DNA of 64,000 nucleotides, from NCBI GenBank assembly GCA_003367665.1, contig QKXI01000004.1, positions 62,001 to 126,000 of the forward strand, read 5' to 3'. Each line of letters begins with the position of its first letter. Position 1 is the first letter of the stretch. A program made the translations under genes and the position numbers. Below, in pieces: positions 53,252 to 61,541 of this stretch. Source of the DNA: Leifsonia sp. ku-ls. GTDB taxonomy: Bacteria; Actinomycetota; Actinomycetes; Actinomycetales; Microbacteriaceae. The notes beneath the pieces were generated by a model. The model had not been told where the DNA came from. It ran no database searches and saw only the letters and a list, made by a program, of their open reading frames with translations.

Positions 53252-54533
53252 CGGGGCGCGCCCGGGCGTTCCGCCGGAGGCGGCGAAGCCCCGCAACCCC
53301 CTCAGCCGGGCGCGGATCGAGCGCATCGCCGATCGCACCGTCTCGGCCTTCGGCCTCGTCTTCGGCCTGCAGACCCTCCCGACGGCGCTCGGGCAGCTGA
53401 ACGACCTGCGCGAGCCGTGGGGTCTGGTGTGGCTGGGGGCCGTGTTCGGCGGCCTCGCCCTGACCGTCGTGCTCGCGATCGTGCAGCGCGGGGTGAAGCT
53501 CGCCATGGGCATCCTCGCCGTGGTCTACCTGGCGGCGATCGTGACCTGGCCGCTCATGGTCGCCCATCCGAGCGCCTTCGACTCCGACAAACCGTGGGTG
53601 TGGTTCCTCTGCTCGGTGTTCACGGCCTTCGCCGCGGTCGCCTACCCGCTCTGGCTGGCCATCGCCTACACCTTCGTCGCCCCGATCGCCTACGGCATCG
53701 TGCGTGCGCTTCCCGCGGGCGGGGGAGTGGGCTTCGAGCTGGCGGCGCTCGACACCATCTACGCCATCATCCTGGGCGGGGTCATCCTGGCGATCATCGC
53801 GATGATGCGGCAGGCGTCCAGTGCGGTCGACACGGCGCAGAGCCAGGCGCTCGCGCGCTACGCGACCGCGGTCCGGCAGCACGCCACCGAGGTCGAGCGC
53901 GTGCAGGTCGACGCCATCGTGCACGACAGCGTGCTGACGACGCTGCTCTCGGCCGCCTCCGCGCGCACGCCGGAGCAGAAGGAGCTGGCCGCGGCCATGG
54001 CCGCCGATGCGATCGGCCACCTGCACGCGGCCGAGGCGGCACCCCCGGAGGACCAGACCCTCGTCGGCCTCGACACCCTCTCGGACCGGCTCGTCACGGC
54101 GGCGAACGCGTTCTCCTCGCCGTTCGAGGTGGAGGTGCGCGACACCGAGGTGCACACCCTCCCGGTCAACGTCGCGGACGCGATCTACTCCGCGGCCGTT
54201 CAGGCGATGGTGAACAGCATCCAGCACGCGGGTGGGCCCGACACCGCCCGGCGTGTCTCGATCCGGGGCGGCGGCCCGGCGGCGACCGTGGAGGTCGTGG
54301 TGCGGGACGACGGCCGCGGCTTCAGCGAGGCGGACGTCCCGGCGGAGCGGCTCGGGCTGCGGATCAGCATCCGCGACCGCATCGCCAAGGTCGGCGGGAG
54401 CGCCGATATCGGCTCCGCGCCCGGCGAAGGGACGACCGTGACCATTCTGTGGCCGGCCGCGGCGCACCCGGCGGCGGGGGTGGCGGCGCTACACGAACCG
54501 GTCCCGCCCGCACGGCAGGAGGTCGCGGAGTGA
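53238..54533 (+). CDS. Membrane sensor histidine kinase (DesK/HisKA_3-like)
   Basis: This 431-residue kinase has about five transmembrane helices (residues 35-190) with very short loops, so it may sense membrane state. A cytoplasmic helical segment follows, with a dimerisation box around H229 (DAIVHDSVLTTLLSAA) and a HATPase domain: N-box AVQAMVNSIQHAG near 317, G1 RDDGRGFSEADV, and G2 APGEGTTVTILWP. The C-terminal Ala/Pro tail is unusual. It starts inside the response regulator gene and overlaps the next gene (GTGA), so all three form one operon. Confidence 0.9.
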   Translation: MSVPSGARPGVPPEAAKPRNPLSRARIERIADRTVSAFGLVFGLQTLPTALGQLNDLREPWGLVWLGAVFGGLALTVVLAIVQRGVKLAMGILAVVYLAAIVTWPLMVAHPSAFDSDKPWVWFLCSVFTAFAAVAYPLWLAIAYTFVAPIAYGIVRALPAGGGVGFELAALDTIYAIILGGVILAIIAMMRQASSAVDTAQSQALARYATAVRQHATEVERVQVDAIVHDSVLTTLLSAASARTPEQKELAAAMAADAIGHLHAAEAAPPEDQTLVGLDTLSDRLVTAANAFSSPFEVEVRDTEVHTLPVNVADAIYSAAVQAMVNSIQHAGGPDTARRVSIRGGGPAATVEVVVRDDGRGFSEADVPAERLGLRISIRDRIAKVGGSADIGSAPGEGTTVTILWPAAAHPAAGVAALHEPVPPARQEVAE

Positions 54534-55552
54534 TCACGCTCAACCGCGTCCTCTTCCTGAGCCTCGGAGCGCTGTTCTCGGCGTATCACCTGTTCCTCGG
54601 CCTGTCGTCGCTGTCGACGCCCCGGTCGCCGGGCCCGGCGGTCGTCGCGATGGTGCTGTACTCCATCGCCACCATCCTCAGTCTGTGGCCGACGAGCCCG
54701 ACGAAGATGCCGCTGTGGCTGGCGGCGTTCGATCTGGCCGTGTGCGTCGTCATCCCGATCCTGGTCACCAGCCAGCTCGACCCGGCAAGGGACAACGGCT
54801 ACGCCACCTGGTATGTCGCGGCCGTCGGCACGCTGATGACGATCTGCGCCGTCCGCCGGCAGCAGTTGGTCGCCTGGGTCGGCGTGGGCTTCCTCGCCGT
54901 CCAGACGGTGGTCTGGGCGGGCCTCGGCGCGCTCGCCGGGCTCGGGGTGATCGGCTCCGTGGTGTGGGTCGGGGTCGCCGTCGTGATCTCCGGCTCCCTG
55001 GCGAAGGCCGGGCGGGACGCGCTGCAGTTCGCTCGTGCCGAGCGCGAGGCGACCGAGTGGCAGGCGGCGCAGGAGGCGCACGTCATGGAGCGGCAGCTGC
55101 GGCTGCGGCAGACGTACCGGGTGGCGGCGCCGATGCTCGCGGAGATCGTCCGCCGGGGCGGCGACCTGACGGAGGCCGAGCGGCGTGAGTGCCGCTACCT
55201 GGAGGGCGCGATCCGCGACGAGATCCGCGGCAGGAGGCTGCTCAACGACGACGTGCGCCGCGAGGTGATGGACGCGCGCCGGCGCGGGGTCGTGGTGAGC
55301 CTGCTCGACGAGGGCGGCATCGACGACCTGGACCAGCGTGGTCTCGAGACCGTGCTCCGCCGCCTGGCCGAGGCCATCCGCGGCACGACGACGGACAAGC
55401 TGATCGTCCGCACCGTCCCGCGCTCATCGAAGACGGCCGTCACGGTCGTCGGCCTGCGCATGTCGGACGACGGCGCCGCGAACGCCCTCGGGGCGGACTC
55501 GGAGGACGACGAGGTCGACCTCTGGCTGGAGATCCCGCGTCCCGTCTCCTGA
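54530..55552 (+). CDS. Kinase-like membrane protein without histidine kinase motifs, third gene of two-component locus
   Basis: This 340-residue protein has six predicted transmembrane helices (about 5-158), a charged helical linker (about 160-200, RAEREATEWQAAQEAHVMER), and a cytoplasmic alpha/beta domain (about 200-340, CRYLEGAIRDEIRGRRLLND and RRRGVVVSLLDEGG). The layout mirrors a sensor kinase, but no phosphorylatable H-box, N-box or DxGxG ATP lid is visible. It may be a degenerate kinase that tunes its partner. The GTG has AGGAGG upstream and overlaps the kinase stop. No precise family is assigned. A strong terminator follows. Confidence 0.75.
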   Translation: MITLNRVLFLSLGALFSAYHLFLGLSSLSTPRSPGPAVVAMVLYSIATILSLWPTSPTKMPLWLAAFDLAVCVVIPILVTSQLDPARDNGYATWYVAAVGTLMTICAVRRQQLVAWVGVGFLAVQTVVWAGLGALAGLGVIGSVVWVGVAVVISGSLAKAGRDALQFARAEREATEWQAAQEAHVMERQLRLRQTYRVAAPMLAEIVRRGGDLTEAERRECRYLEGAIRDEIRGRRLLNDDVRREVMDARRRGVVVSLLDEGGIDDLDQRGLETVLRRLAEAIRGTTTDKLIVRTVPRSSKTAVTVVGLRMSDDGAANALGADSEDDEVDLWLEIPRPVS

Positions 55553-55596
55553 CCCATCGCGCGCCGACCGGCGCGAACGATGCCCTTGACGAGGAG

Positions 55597-55630
55597 AAAG
55601 GGGCCGACACCCGAATTGTCGGCCCCTTTT
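55597..55630 (+). terminator. Strong intrinsic terminator of the two-component operon
   Basis: AAAGGGGCCGACA and TGTCGGCCCCTTT form a perfect 13-bp stem with the loop CCCGAAT, followed by a T, so the 3' arm ends in TTTT. It is 45 bases after the last stop. It is the only clear T-tailed terminator in this window. Confidence 0.92.
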
Positions 55631-55638
55631 CAAACCCC

Positions 55639-55673
55639 GAGTCAGGGCGACAACCCGAATATCGCCCTGACTC
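55639..55673. other. Second perfect stem-loop after the terminator
   Basis: GAGTCAGGGCGA and TCGCCCTGACTC form a 12-bp perfect stem with an 11-base loop that again contains CCCGAAT. It has no T-run. It lies 8 bases beyond the terminator and could be a back-up terminator for either strand or the start of a structured RNA. Confidence 0.6.
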
Positions 55674-55683
55674 GCCCCCAAAG

Positions 55684-55830
55684 CACTCGCCCGCTTACCC
55701 TAGTCGGCGAGTGATTGGCGGTGTGACTCACGAGGAGAGACACCTAGCAATAACAATATTGACGGCACTCCCAGCAATTACATAGTCGTCATTTTGGAGG
55801 ACAGCGGGGGACATCTCACGACCCCCGTTT
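55684..55830 (+). ncRNA. Candidate small RNA or leader segment in a gene-free region
   Basis: The segment opens with the inverted repeat CACTCGCC/GGCGAGTG (55684-55691 and 55706-55713). It becomes locally AT-rich (about 55740-55800) and ends with CGGGGG/CCCCCG followed by TTT (55805-55830), a terminator-like hairpin. TACCCT at 55696 and TTGACG-N18-TAGTCG (55759-55788) are possible promoter pieces. A 24-codon frame from GTG at 55711 to TAG at 55785 is present but has non-typical codon use. No known RNA family is recognised. Confidence 0.35.
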
Positions 55831-55852
55831 GAGGTGCATCCCGAATTTTCCG

Positions 55853-55876
55853 CGTGTCCCGCACGCGGGGGACACG
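55853..55876. other. Stem-loop downstream of accE
   Basis: CGTGTCCC and GGGACACG form a perfect 8-bp stem around GCACGCGG, 32 bases past the minus-strand stop of accE. It is a probable terminator for the birA-divergent accD-accE unit, without a T-run. Confidence 0.55.
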
Positions 55877-55907
55877 GCGATCGGGGTACATCGGGCCGGT
55901 TTCGGGC

Positions 55908-56165
55908 TCAGGCCGAGAAGCCGCGCCACGCGCCGGGACCCGGCCGCAGCTCCGAGCGCAGGGCGCGCTGGCTCCGTGCCCAGGCGTCGGGTCCGCGCTC
56001 GGCCTGGGCCTCCTTCGCTGCGGCCGCCTGCTCCGCGGCGGCGGCGGCGAGTACGGCGGTGACGGCGGCCACCTCCTCCGGCGTCACGCCGCGCGTGACG
56101 AACCGCAGCTGCGACGGGTCGAGAGCGCCCGCGGCGCCCCCGCCCGAGGCCTCGTGCGCGCTCAC
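55908..56165 (-). CDS. accE: Acyl-CoA carboxylase epsilon subunit
   Basis: This 85-residue small subunit of actinobacterial acyl-CoA carboxylases has the ACC_epsilon signature [20 protein letters not shown] near 20-40, an Ala-rich helix and the terminal [20 protein letters not shown]. It stabilises the alpha/beta complex and raises its activity in studied homologues. The GTG at 56165 overlaps the accD stop (GTGA). It lies at the end of the accD-accE operon. Confidence 0.9.
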   Translation of the reverse strand: MSAHEASGGGAAGALDPSQLRFVTRGVTPEEVAAVTAVLAAAAAEQAAAAKEAQAERGPDAWARSQRALRSELRPGPGAWRGFSA

Positions 56166-57775
56166 AGCGGGATGTTCCCGTGCTTCTTCGGCGGAAGGGT
56201 CGCGCGCTTCGTGCGCAGCGCCCGCAGCGCCTTGATCACGGAGACGCGCGTCGCGGCCGGCTCGATCACGCCGTCCAGCTCGCCGCGCTCCGCCGCGAGG
56301 AACGGGCTCGCCACGTTGTACGTGTACTCGTTCGCCAGCTTCGTGCGGACGGCCGCGACGTCCTCGCCGGCCTCCTCCGCGCGCTTGATCTCGCCGCGGT
56401 ACAGGATGTTGACGGCGCCCTGACCGCCCATGACGGCGATCTCCGCGGTCGGCCAGGCGAGGTTGATGTCGGCGCCCAGCTGCTTCGAGCCCATGACGAT
56501 GTACGCGCCGCCGTACGCCTTGCGCGTGATGATCGTGACCAGCGGGACGGTCGCCTCCGCGTACGCGTACAGCAGCTTCGCGCCGCGGCGGATGACGCCG
56601 GTCCACTCCTGGTCGGTGCCGGGCAGGTAGCCGGGCACGTCCACCAGGGTGAGGATCGGGATGCTGAACGCGTCGCAGAAGCGGACGAAGCGCGAGGCCT
56701 TCTCGCCGGCGTCGATGTTGAGGGTTCCGGCCATGGAGCTGGGCTGGTTCGCCACGATGCCGACCGAGCGGCCCTCGACGCGCGCGAAGCCGATGACGAT
56801 GTTCGGCGCGAACAGCGGCTGGATCTCCAGGAACTCGCCGTCGTCGACGATGCCCTCGATGATCGTCTTCACGTCGTAGGGCTGGTTCGGCGAGTCGGGG
56901 ATCACCGTGTTGAGGCGACGGTCGGCATCCGTGATCTCGAGCTCCGGCTCCGCTTGGAACGTCGGCAGCTCGGCCAGGTTGTTCTGCGGCAGGTAGCTGA
57001 GCAGCGTGCGCGCGTAGTCGAGCGCGTCCTCCTCGTCGCTGGCGAGGTAGTGCGAGACACCGGACACCTTGTTGTGGGTGAGCGCGCCGCCGAGCTCCTC
57101 GAAGCCGACGTCCTCTCCCGTCACCGTCTTGATGACGTCGGGGCCGGTCACGAACATGTGGCTCGACTTGTCGACCATGATCACGAAGTCGGTGAGCGCG
57201 GGGGAGTACACCGCGCCGCCGGCCGCCGGGCCCATGACGATGGAGATCTGCGGAATGACGCCGGAGGCCGCCGTGTTGCGGCGGAAGATCTCGCCGTACT
57301 TGCCGAGCGCGACGACGCCCTCCTGGATGCGCGCGCCGCCGGAGTCGAGGATGCCGATCATCGGCACGCCGGTCTTGAGCGCATGGTCCATGACCTTGAT
57401 GATCTTCTCGCCGGCGACCTCGCCGAGCGAGCCGCCGAAGATGGTGAAGTCCTGGCTGAACACCGCGACGTTGCGGCCGTGGATGGTGCCGACGCCCGTG
57501 ACGACGGCGTCGCCGTACGGCCGCTTCGCCTCCATGCCGAAGGCGTGCGTGCGGTGGCGCACGAACTCGTCGAACTCGACGAAGGAGCCCTGGTCGAGGA
57601 GGAGGTCGATGCGCTCCCGAGCGGTCAGCTTGCCCTTGGCGTGCTGCTTCTCGATGGCCGCCTGTCCGCTCGCGGTCACGGCCTCGTGGAACCGGTCCTT
57701 CAGGTCGGCGAGCTTGCCGGCGGTGGTGGTCAGGTCGGGGAGCTGTTCGGTCTGACGTGGTTCGGTGTCGGTCAC
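56162..57775 (-). CDS. accD: Acyl-CoA carboxylase carboxyltransferase beta subunit
   Basis: This 537-residue PccB-like subunit transfers carboxyl from biotin to acetyl- or propionyl-CoA. The two crotonase-fold halves are seen: the N-terminal half with [20 protein letters not shown] near 60 and [20 protein letters not shown] near 155, and the C-terminal half with [20 protein letters not shown] near 400 and [20 protein letters not shown] near 435. The GTG at 57775 follows TAGAGT by 7 bases; an upstream in-frame ATG lacks support. It pairs with accE and the alpha subunit at 48718. Confidence 0.95.
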   Translation of the reverse strand: MTDTEPRQTEQLPDLTTTAGKLADLKDRFHEAVTASGQAAIEKQHAKGKLTARERIDLLLDQGSFVEFDEFVRHRTHAFGMEAKRPYGDAVVTGVGTIHGRNVAVFSQDFTIFGGSLGEVAGEKIIKVMDHALKTGVPMIGILDSGGARIQEGVVALGKYGEIFRRNTAASGVIPQISIVMGPAAGGAVYSPALTDFVIMVDKSSHMFVTGPDVIKTVTGEDVGFEELGGALTHNKVSGVSHYLASDEEDALDYARTLLSYLPQNNLAELPTFQAEPELEITDADRRLNTVIPDSPNQPYDVKTIIEGIVDDGEFLEIQPLFAPNIVIGFARVEGRSVGIVANQPSSMAGTLNIDAGEKASRFVRFCDAFSIPILTLVDVPGYLPGTDQEWTGVIRRGAKLLYAYAEATVPLVTIITRKAYGGAYIVMGSKQLGADINLAWPTAEIAVMGGQGAVNILYRGEIKRAEEAGEDVAAVRTKLANEYTYNVASPFLAAERGELDGVIEPAATRVSVIKALRALRTKRATLPPKKHGNIPL

Positions 57776-57841
57776 GCCGTTCACTCTACCGGCCAGTCGA
57801 ATGGGCATGCCTTTGAGGAATTCCTACAAATCCACGTTGCT

Positions 57842-57864
57842 GCACTGGCGGAGTGGCCCAGTGC
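57842..57864. promoter_or_regulatory. Inverted repeat in the accD/birA divergent region
   Basis: GCACTGG and CCAGTGC form a perfect 7-bp inverted repeat with a 9-base spacer, 15 bases before the birA GTG. It may be a stem in the birA leader or an operator. This BirA has no DNA-binding domain, so it cannot be the regulator itself. Confidence 0.35.
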
Positions 57865-57878
57865 GGGAGACTGGGCGT

Positions 57879-58640
57879 GTGGAGTTCCGACGCAGCCGTG
57901 CCATCGTCCCCGTGCTCGAGGTCCTGCCAGAGGCGGGCTCGACCAACGACGTCCTGAGCGCCCGCGCGGGCGACCTGCCCGACCTCGCCGTGCTGGTCAC
58001 CGACAACCAGACCGGGGGGCGCGGCCGGCTCGGCAGGGAGTGGGTGACGCCGCCGGGCACCGCTCTCGCGATCTCGGTGCTGCTCAAGCCGGTGGGGCTC
58101 CCTGCGGCCTCCTTCGGCTGGTTCCCGCTGCTGGCGGGCCTCGCGATGAGCCGTGCCCTCGGGCCGCTCGTGCCCGGCGGGGTGCAGGTCAAGTGGCCCA
58201 ATGACGTCCTGATCGAGGGGGACAAGGTGTGCGGCATCCTCGCCGAGCTGCTCCCGGGGATGTCGGGCCTGGTGATCGGCGCCGGCGTGAACCTCTCCCA
58301 GACGCGCGAGCAGCTCCCGACGACCACCTCGACCTCGCTCGCGATCGCGGGCGCGCAGGACGTGGACGCCGACGCCGTGCTCTCGGCCTACCTCATCCAG
58401 CTGTCGACGCTGTACCGCGACTTCCTGTCGGCCGGCGGCGACCCCGTCCGCAGCGCGCTGCGCGACGAGGTGGTGGAGGCCTGCCACACCGTTGGCCGGT
58501 CGGTGCGCGTCCAGCTGCCGTCGGGCGACGACCTGCTCGGCACTGCGGTCGGCATCGACGAGGACGGCCGGCTGATCGTGGAGTCGGATGCGGGCCGCAC
58601 CGCGGTCGCAGCCGGCGACGTGACCCACCTGCGGTATTAA
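57879..58640 (+). CDS. birA: Biotin--[acetyl-CoA-carboxylase] ligase
   Basis: BirA attaches biotin to the BCCP lysine of the carboxylase alpha subunit. The 253-residue protein is the short group I form: no N-terminal winged helix. It has GSTNDVLSARAGD near 20, the biotinyl-AMP loop TGGRGRLGREWVTPPGTALA near 48-67, VKWPNDVLIEGDKVCGILAE near 107-126 and a C-terminal SH3-like domain (about 205-253). The GTG at 57879 has GGGAGA 8 bases upstream; a longer reading to 57807 adds residues unlike the family. It is divergent from accD. Confidence 0.92.
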   Translation: MEFRRSRAIVPVLEVLPEAGSTNDVLSARAGDLPDLAVLVTDNQTGGRGRLGREWVTPPGTALAISVLLKPVGLPAASFGWFPLLAGLAMSRALGPLVPGGVQVKWPNDVLIEGDKVCGILAELLPGMSGLVIGAGVNLSQTREQLPTTTSTSLAIAGAQDVDADAVLSAYLIQLSTLYRDFLSAGGDPVRSALRDEVVEACHTVGRSVRVQLPSGDDLLGTAVGIDEDGRLIVESDAGRTAVAAGDVTHLRY

Positions 58641-58646
58641 TTGAGC

Positions 58647-59204
58647 ATGACCAGCAGCATGGACGGGACCGCAGCGCAGCCCGCCCAGCCGCCGGAGCGC
58701 GTGATCGCCCGGCTGCGCTCGAACGCCCGCCGGCTGTTCTGGCCGAGCCTGGCGCTCATCGCCGCCGCCGGCGCCGTCGGCTACTTCGTGGGCCAGGTGC
58801 ACGAAGTGTGGCAGATCGTGCTGCTGTGGTCGGCGGCGGCCGCGGTGGTGCTGCTGCTGTTCCTGCTCCCGCTGGCCGCGTGGCTGAGCCGCCGGTACAC
58901 GATCACCACGCGCCGGCTGATCATCCGCCACGGCTTCTTCGTGCGGGTGCGGCAGGAGCTGCTGCACAGCCGCGGCTACGACGTGCGCGTCCGCCGCACC
59001 TGGCTGCAGAGCGCGTTCCGCTCCGGCGACGTGCTGATCAACTCCGGTCTCGAGCACCCGGTGGTGCTCAAGGACGTGCCGAAGGCGGATCAGGTTCAGC
59101 GCGCGCTGAGCGAGCTGATGGACCACTCGCAGACCGTCGTGGCGGTGAGGCGCCAGCAGTCGGAGTCAGTCACCGACGAGACGACCGTCTGGGGCGCCCG
59201 CTAG
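58647..59204 (+). CDS. Bacterial PH-domain membrane protein (DUF304/bPH_2)
   Basis: This 185-residue protein has two transmembrane helices (about 28-50 and 58-82) and a cytoplasmic bPH_2 domain (about 85-165) with YTITTRRLIIRHGFFVR and RSGDVLINSG. YdbS/YdbT-type proteins of this design are membrane proteins of unclear function. The ATG at 58647 is preferred over the TTG two codons earlier; TATTAA just upstream may be its -10. Its last 39 bases overlap the convergent GtrA gene. Confidence 0.85.
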   Translation: MTSSMDGTAAQPAQPPERVIARLRSNARRLFWPSLALIAAAGAVGYFVGQVHEVWQIVLLWSAAAAVVLLLFLLPLAAWLSRRYTITTRRLIIRHGFFVRVRQELLHSRGYDVRVRRTWLQSAFRSGDVLINSGLEHPVVLKDVPKADQVQRALSELMDHSQTVVAVRRQQSESVTDETTVWGAR

Positions 59205-59729
59205 CGTCGATCCGGTGATGACGGGCACCTCGCCGCGGGTCGTCCGCTCCGCGGTGGTCGTGCGGCCCGGTCGCTCGAGCCGGTGGGGCGAGAACACCCA
59301 CCAGCGGTACAGCGCGAACCGCAGGAGCATCCCGATGGCGAGACCCACGATGTTGGCGGAGATGTTGTCGGCGACGGGGTTCTGCATCCCGAGCAGGTAG
59401 TGCGACACCCAGACGCAGAGCAGGGGGATGCCCGTTCCGGTCGCGAGGCTCACGACGAAGAACTCCACGCCCTCCCGGGCGGCGTTGTTCTGGCGCTGGC
59501 CAGAGAACGCCCAGTACCGGTTGCCGATCCAGTTGGTGAGGATGGCGATGACCGTCGCGATGATGGTCGAGTAGATGGTCGCGTGCGGCACGCCCCGCAG
59601 GACGACGAGCAGCATCAGGTTGAAGACGAGGAGGTTGACCACGAAGCCGACCGCTCCGACCGCCCCGAACTTGATCAGCTGGGGGAGGAGCCGCGCCTTG
59701 CGCGCCGGTGTTCGTGTCTCTATCGTCAT
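59166..59729 (-). CDS. GtrA-family membrane protein
   Basis: This 187-residue protein has four transmembrane helices (about 22-42, 50-72, 92-115 and 120-145) and GtrA signatures LIKFGAVGAVGFVVNLLVFN, TNWIGNRYWAFSG and LRFALYRWWVF. GtrA-like proteins flip polyprenyl-linked sugars for surface polysaccharide decoration. The C-terminal 40 residues are hydrophilic, and their coding region overlaps the PH-domain gene in antiparallel. The ATG at 59729 has GGCGGGGG upstream. Confidence 0.88.
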   Translation of the reverse strand: MTIETRTPARKARLLPQLIKFGAVGAVGFVVNLLVFNLMLLVVLRGVPHATIYSTIIATVIAILTNWIGNRYWAFSGQRQNNAAREGVEFFVVSLATGTGIPLLCVWVSHYLLGMQNPVADNISANIVGLAIGMLLRFALYRWWVFSPHRLERPGRTTTAERTTRGEVPVITGSTLAGAPDGRLVGD

Positions 59730-59770
59730 GCCCCCGCCAGAAGATACGGAAAGATGGTCAATGCGTTCGT

Positions 59771-59803
59771 CACAGTACGCGGACCAGGTTTCGCGTTCCT
59801 GTG
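59771..59803 (+). promoter_or_regulatory. Stem-loop in the purK upstream region
   Basis: CACAG pairs with CTGTG and, after a short internal loop, ACGCG pairs with CGCGT around GACCAGGTTT. It lies 46 bases before the purK start in the gap shared with the divergent GtrA gene. It does not match a known purine riboswitch. Function is unknown. Confidence 0.3.
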
Positions 59804-59849
59804 AATCACCCCCGGCCAGCATGAAAAGTATCAGAGGAGCGAGTGGCCC

Positions 59850-60992
59850 ATGGCTAGTCACAACGTCGGAGTGATCGGTGGAGGCCAGCTGGCCAGGATG
59901 ATGATCCCCCCGGCGATCGAGCTGGGCGTCGACATCCACGTGCTGGAGGAGGCGGAGGGGATGAGCGCCGACATCGCCGCCACCGGTGTCGGCGACTACC
60001 GCGACCTGGACACCGTGCTGGCCTTCGCGGAGACCGTCGACGTGATCACCTTCGACCACGAGCACGTGCCGCAGGCGATCCTGCGCGAGCTGGTGTCGCG
60101 CGGCATCCCCGTGCACCCGGGGCCGGACGCGCTGCTCTACGCGCAGGACAAGCTGCAGATGCGCGCCAAGCTGACCGAGCTCGGCCTGCCGGTGCCGGAC
60201 TGGGCGGCGGTGGAGTCCGCGGAGGAGCTGGGTGCGTTCCTCGCCGACCACGGCGGCCGCGCGGTGGTGAAGACCGCGCGGGGCGGATACGACGGCAAGG
60301 GCGTGCGTGTGGTGTCGGACGCGAGTGGCGCGGACGACTGGTTCCTGGCGCTCGCCGAGGACGGCCGAGGCGGCGCGCTCCTGGTGGAGGAGCTGGTGCC
60401 GTTCCGCCGGGAGCTGGCGCAGCTCGTCGCCCGCCGCCCCTCAGGGGAGATCGCCGCATGGCCGGTGGTGGAGACCGTGCAGCGCGACGGCGTCTGCGCC
60501 GAGGTGCTCGCGCCGGCCCCGGGCGCGGCGGGACGCGTGGCCGAGGCTGCCGCGGACATCGCCCACCGCATCGCGGAGGGACTGGGCGTGACGGGCGTGC
60601 TCGCGGTCGAGCTGTTCGAGACCACCGACGGGCGTGTGCTCGTCAACGAGCTGGCCATGCGCCCCCACAACAGCGGCCACTGGTCGATCGAGGGTGCGGT
60701 GACCAGCCAGTTCGAGCAGCACCTGCGCGCCGTGCTCGACCTGCCGCTGGGCTCGACGCAGCCGCGCGCGGACTGGTCGGTGATGGTGAACATCCTGGGC
60801 GGCCCGAGCGAGGGCACCCTGCAGGACCGCTACCCGGCCGCGCTTGCCGCGCATCCCGAGGCGAAGTTCCACGGCTACGGAAAGGCGCCGCGGCCGGGTC
60901 GCAAGGTCGGTCACGTGACGGTGGTCGGCGGCGAGGACCTGGACGACGTGGTGTACCGGGCGCGCGCGGCGGCGGCGTTCTTCGAGGGCTGA
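59850..60992 (+). CDS. purK: 5-(carboxyamino)imidazole ribonucleotide synthase
   Basis: PurK carboxylates AIR with ATP and bicarbonate in purine synthesis; PurE then rearranges the product. The 380-residue ATP-grasp protein has VGVIGGGQLARMMIPPAIEL at the N-terminus, KTARGGYDGKGVRVV near 140, LVEELVPFRRELAQLVARR near 180 and ELAMRPHNSGHWSIEGAVTS near 265. GAGGAG lies about 13 bases before the ATG. It is not in an operon with purE, which lies 2 kb away on the other strand. Confidence 0.96.
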   Translation: MASHNVGVIGGGQLARMMIPPAIELGVDIHVLEEAEGMSADIAATGVGDYRDLDTVLAFAETVDVITFDHEHVPQAILRELVSRGIPVHPGPDALLYAQDKLQMRAKLTELGLPVPDWAAVESAEELGAFLADHGGRAVVKTARGGYDGKGVRVVSDASGADDWFLALAEDGRGGALLVEELVPFRRELAQLVARRPSGEIAAWPVVETVQRDGVCAEVLAPAPGAAGRVAEAAADIAHRIAEGLGVTGVLAVELFETTDGRVLVNELAMRPHNSGHWSIEGAVTSQFEQHLRAVLDLPLGSTQPRADWSVMVNILGGPSEGTLQDRYPAALAAHPEAKFHGYGKAPRPGRKVGHVTVVGGEDLDDVVYRARAAAAFFEG

Positions 60993-60996
60993 GCCG

Positions 60997-61530
60997 CTAG
61001 CTCCGTGCCGGCAGCCAGCCGGCGGCTGCGAGCAGCTCGGTCGCGATGTCCGTGACGGACCGGCCGTCGGTGGCGATCCGGAGCGCGCCCGCCCTCTCGT
61101 CCAAGCGGGCGGCCGCCGCGGCGCTGCGCTCGAGGTGCTCCGCGAGCGCCGATCCGACCTCCCGGCGGCCGAGACGCTCGGCGGCCGTCGCGTCGGACGC
61201 GGTCAAGAGGACGGGGACGGCACGGACCTCGCCGCCGAGGGCGGCGGTCAGCGCCGGCAGCTGCAGCACGCTGACCGTGTTGGTGTAGATCAGCCGGGAG
61301 TACCCGAGCGCGCGGTAATTGCGCCACATCGCGGCGAGGTTGCGCTCGGCGAGGTCGAACCCGTCACGCCACGGCTCCGGCCACGCCTGGTCGAGGTTGT
61401 CGCCCTCGATCACCGCATGCCGGACCCGGGCGCCGGCCAGCAGCCGCGAGGCCTCGGCCGCGACCGAGGTCTTGCCGACGCCGGACCGGCCGCCGATGAA
61501 CAGCACGTCGCTCGGGGCGTCGTCGCGCAT
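60997..61530 (-). CDS. P-loop NTPase, small kinase-like (AAA_33-type)
   Basis: This protein of about 177 residues has Walker A IGGRSGVGKTSVAAEASRLL near 12-30, the substrate-loop segment VIEGDNLDQAWPEP near 45, and a lid-like region RLGRREVGSALAEHLERS near 120. It resembles small-molecule kinases such as the chloramphenicol/adenylylsulfate kinase-like group, but the substrate is unknown. The start may be the ATG at 61530 (preceded by GGGCGGG) or the GTG at 61545, which overlaps the LCP stop (GTGA). It follows purE and the LCP gene in one coupled operon. Confidence 0.75.
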   Translation of the reverse strand: MRDDAPSDVLFIGGRSGVGKTSVAAEASRLLAGARVRHAVIEGDNLDQAWPEPWRDGFDLAERNLAAMWRNYRALGYSRLIYTNTVSVLQLPALTAALGGEVRAVPVLLTASDATAAERLGRREVGSALAEHLERSAAAAARLDERAGALRIATDGRSVTDIATELLAAAGWLPARS

Positions 61531-61541
61531 CCCGCCCGCCG

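Noticed and set aside
55711-55785. Short open frame encoding about 24 residues between the two-component terminator and accE
   Set aside because: Codon use (ATA, ACA, CTA) differs from all neighbouring genes and it overlaps predicted stem-loops; not called as a gene, only noted within the candidate RNA.
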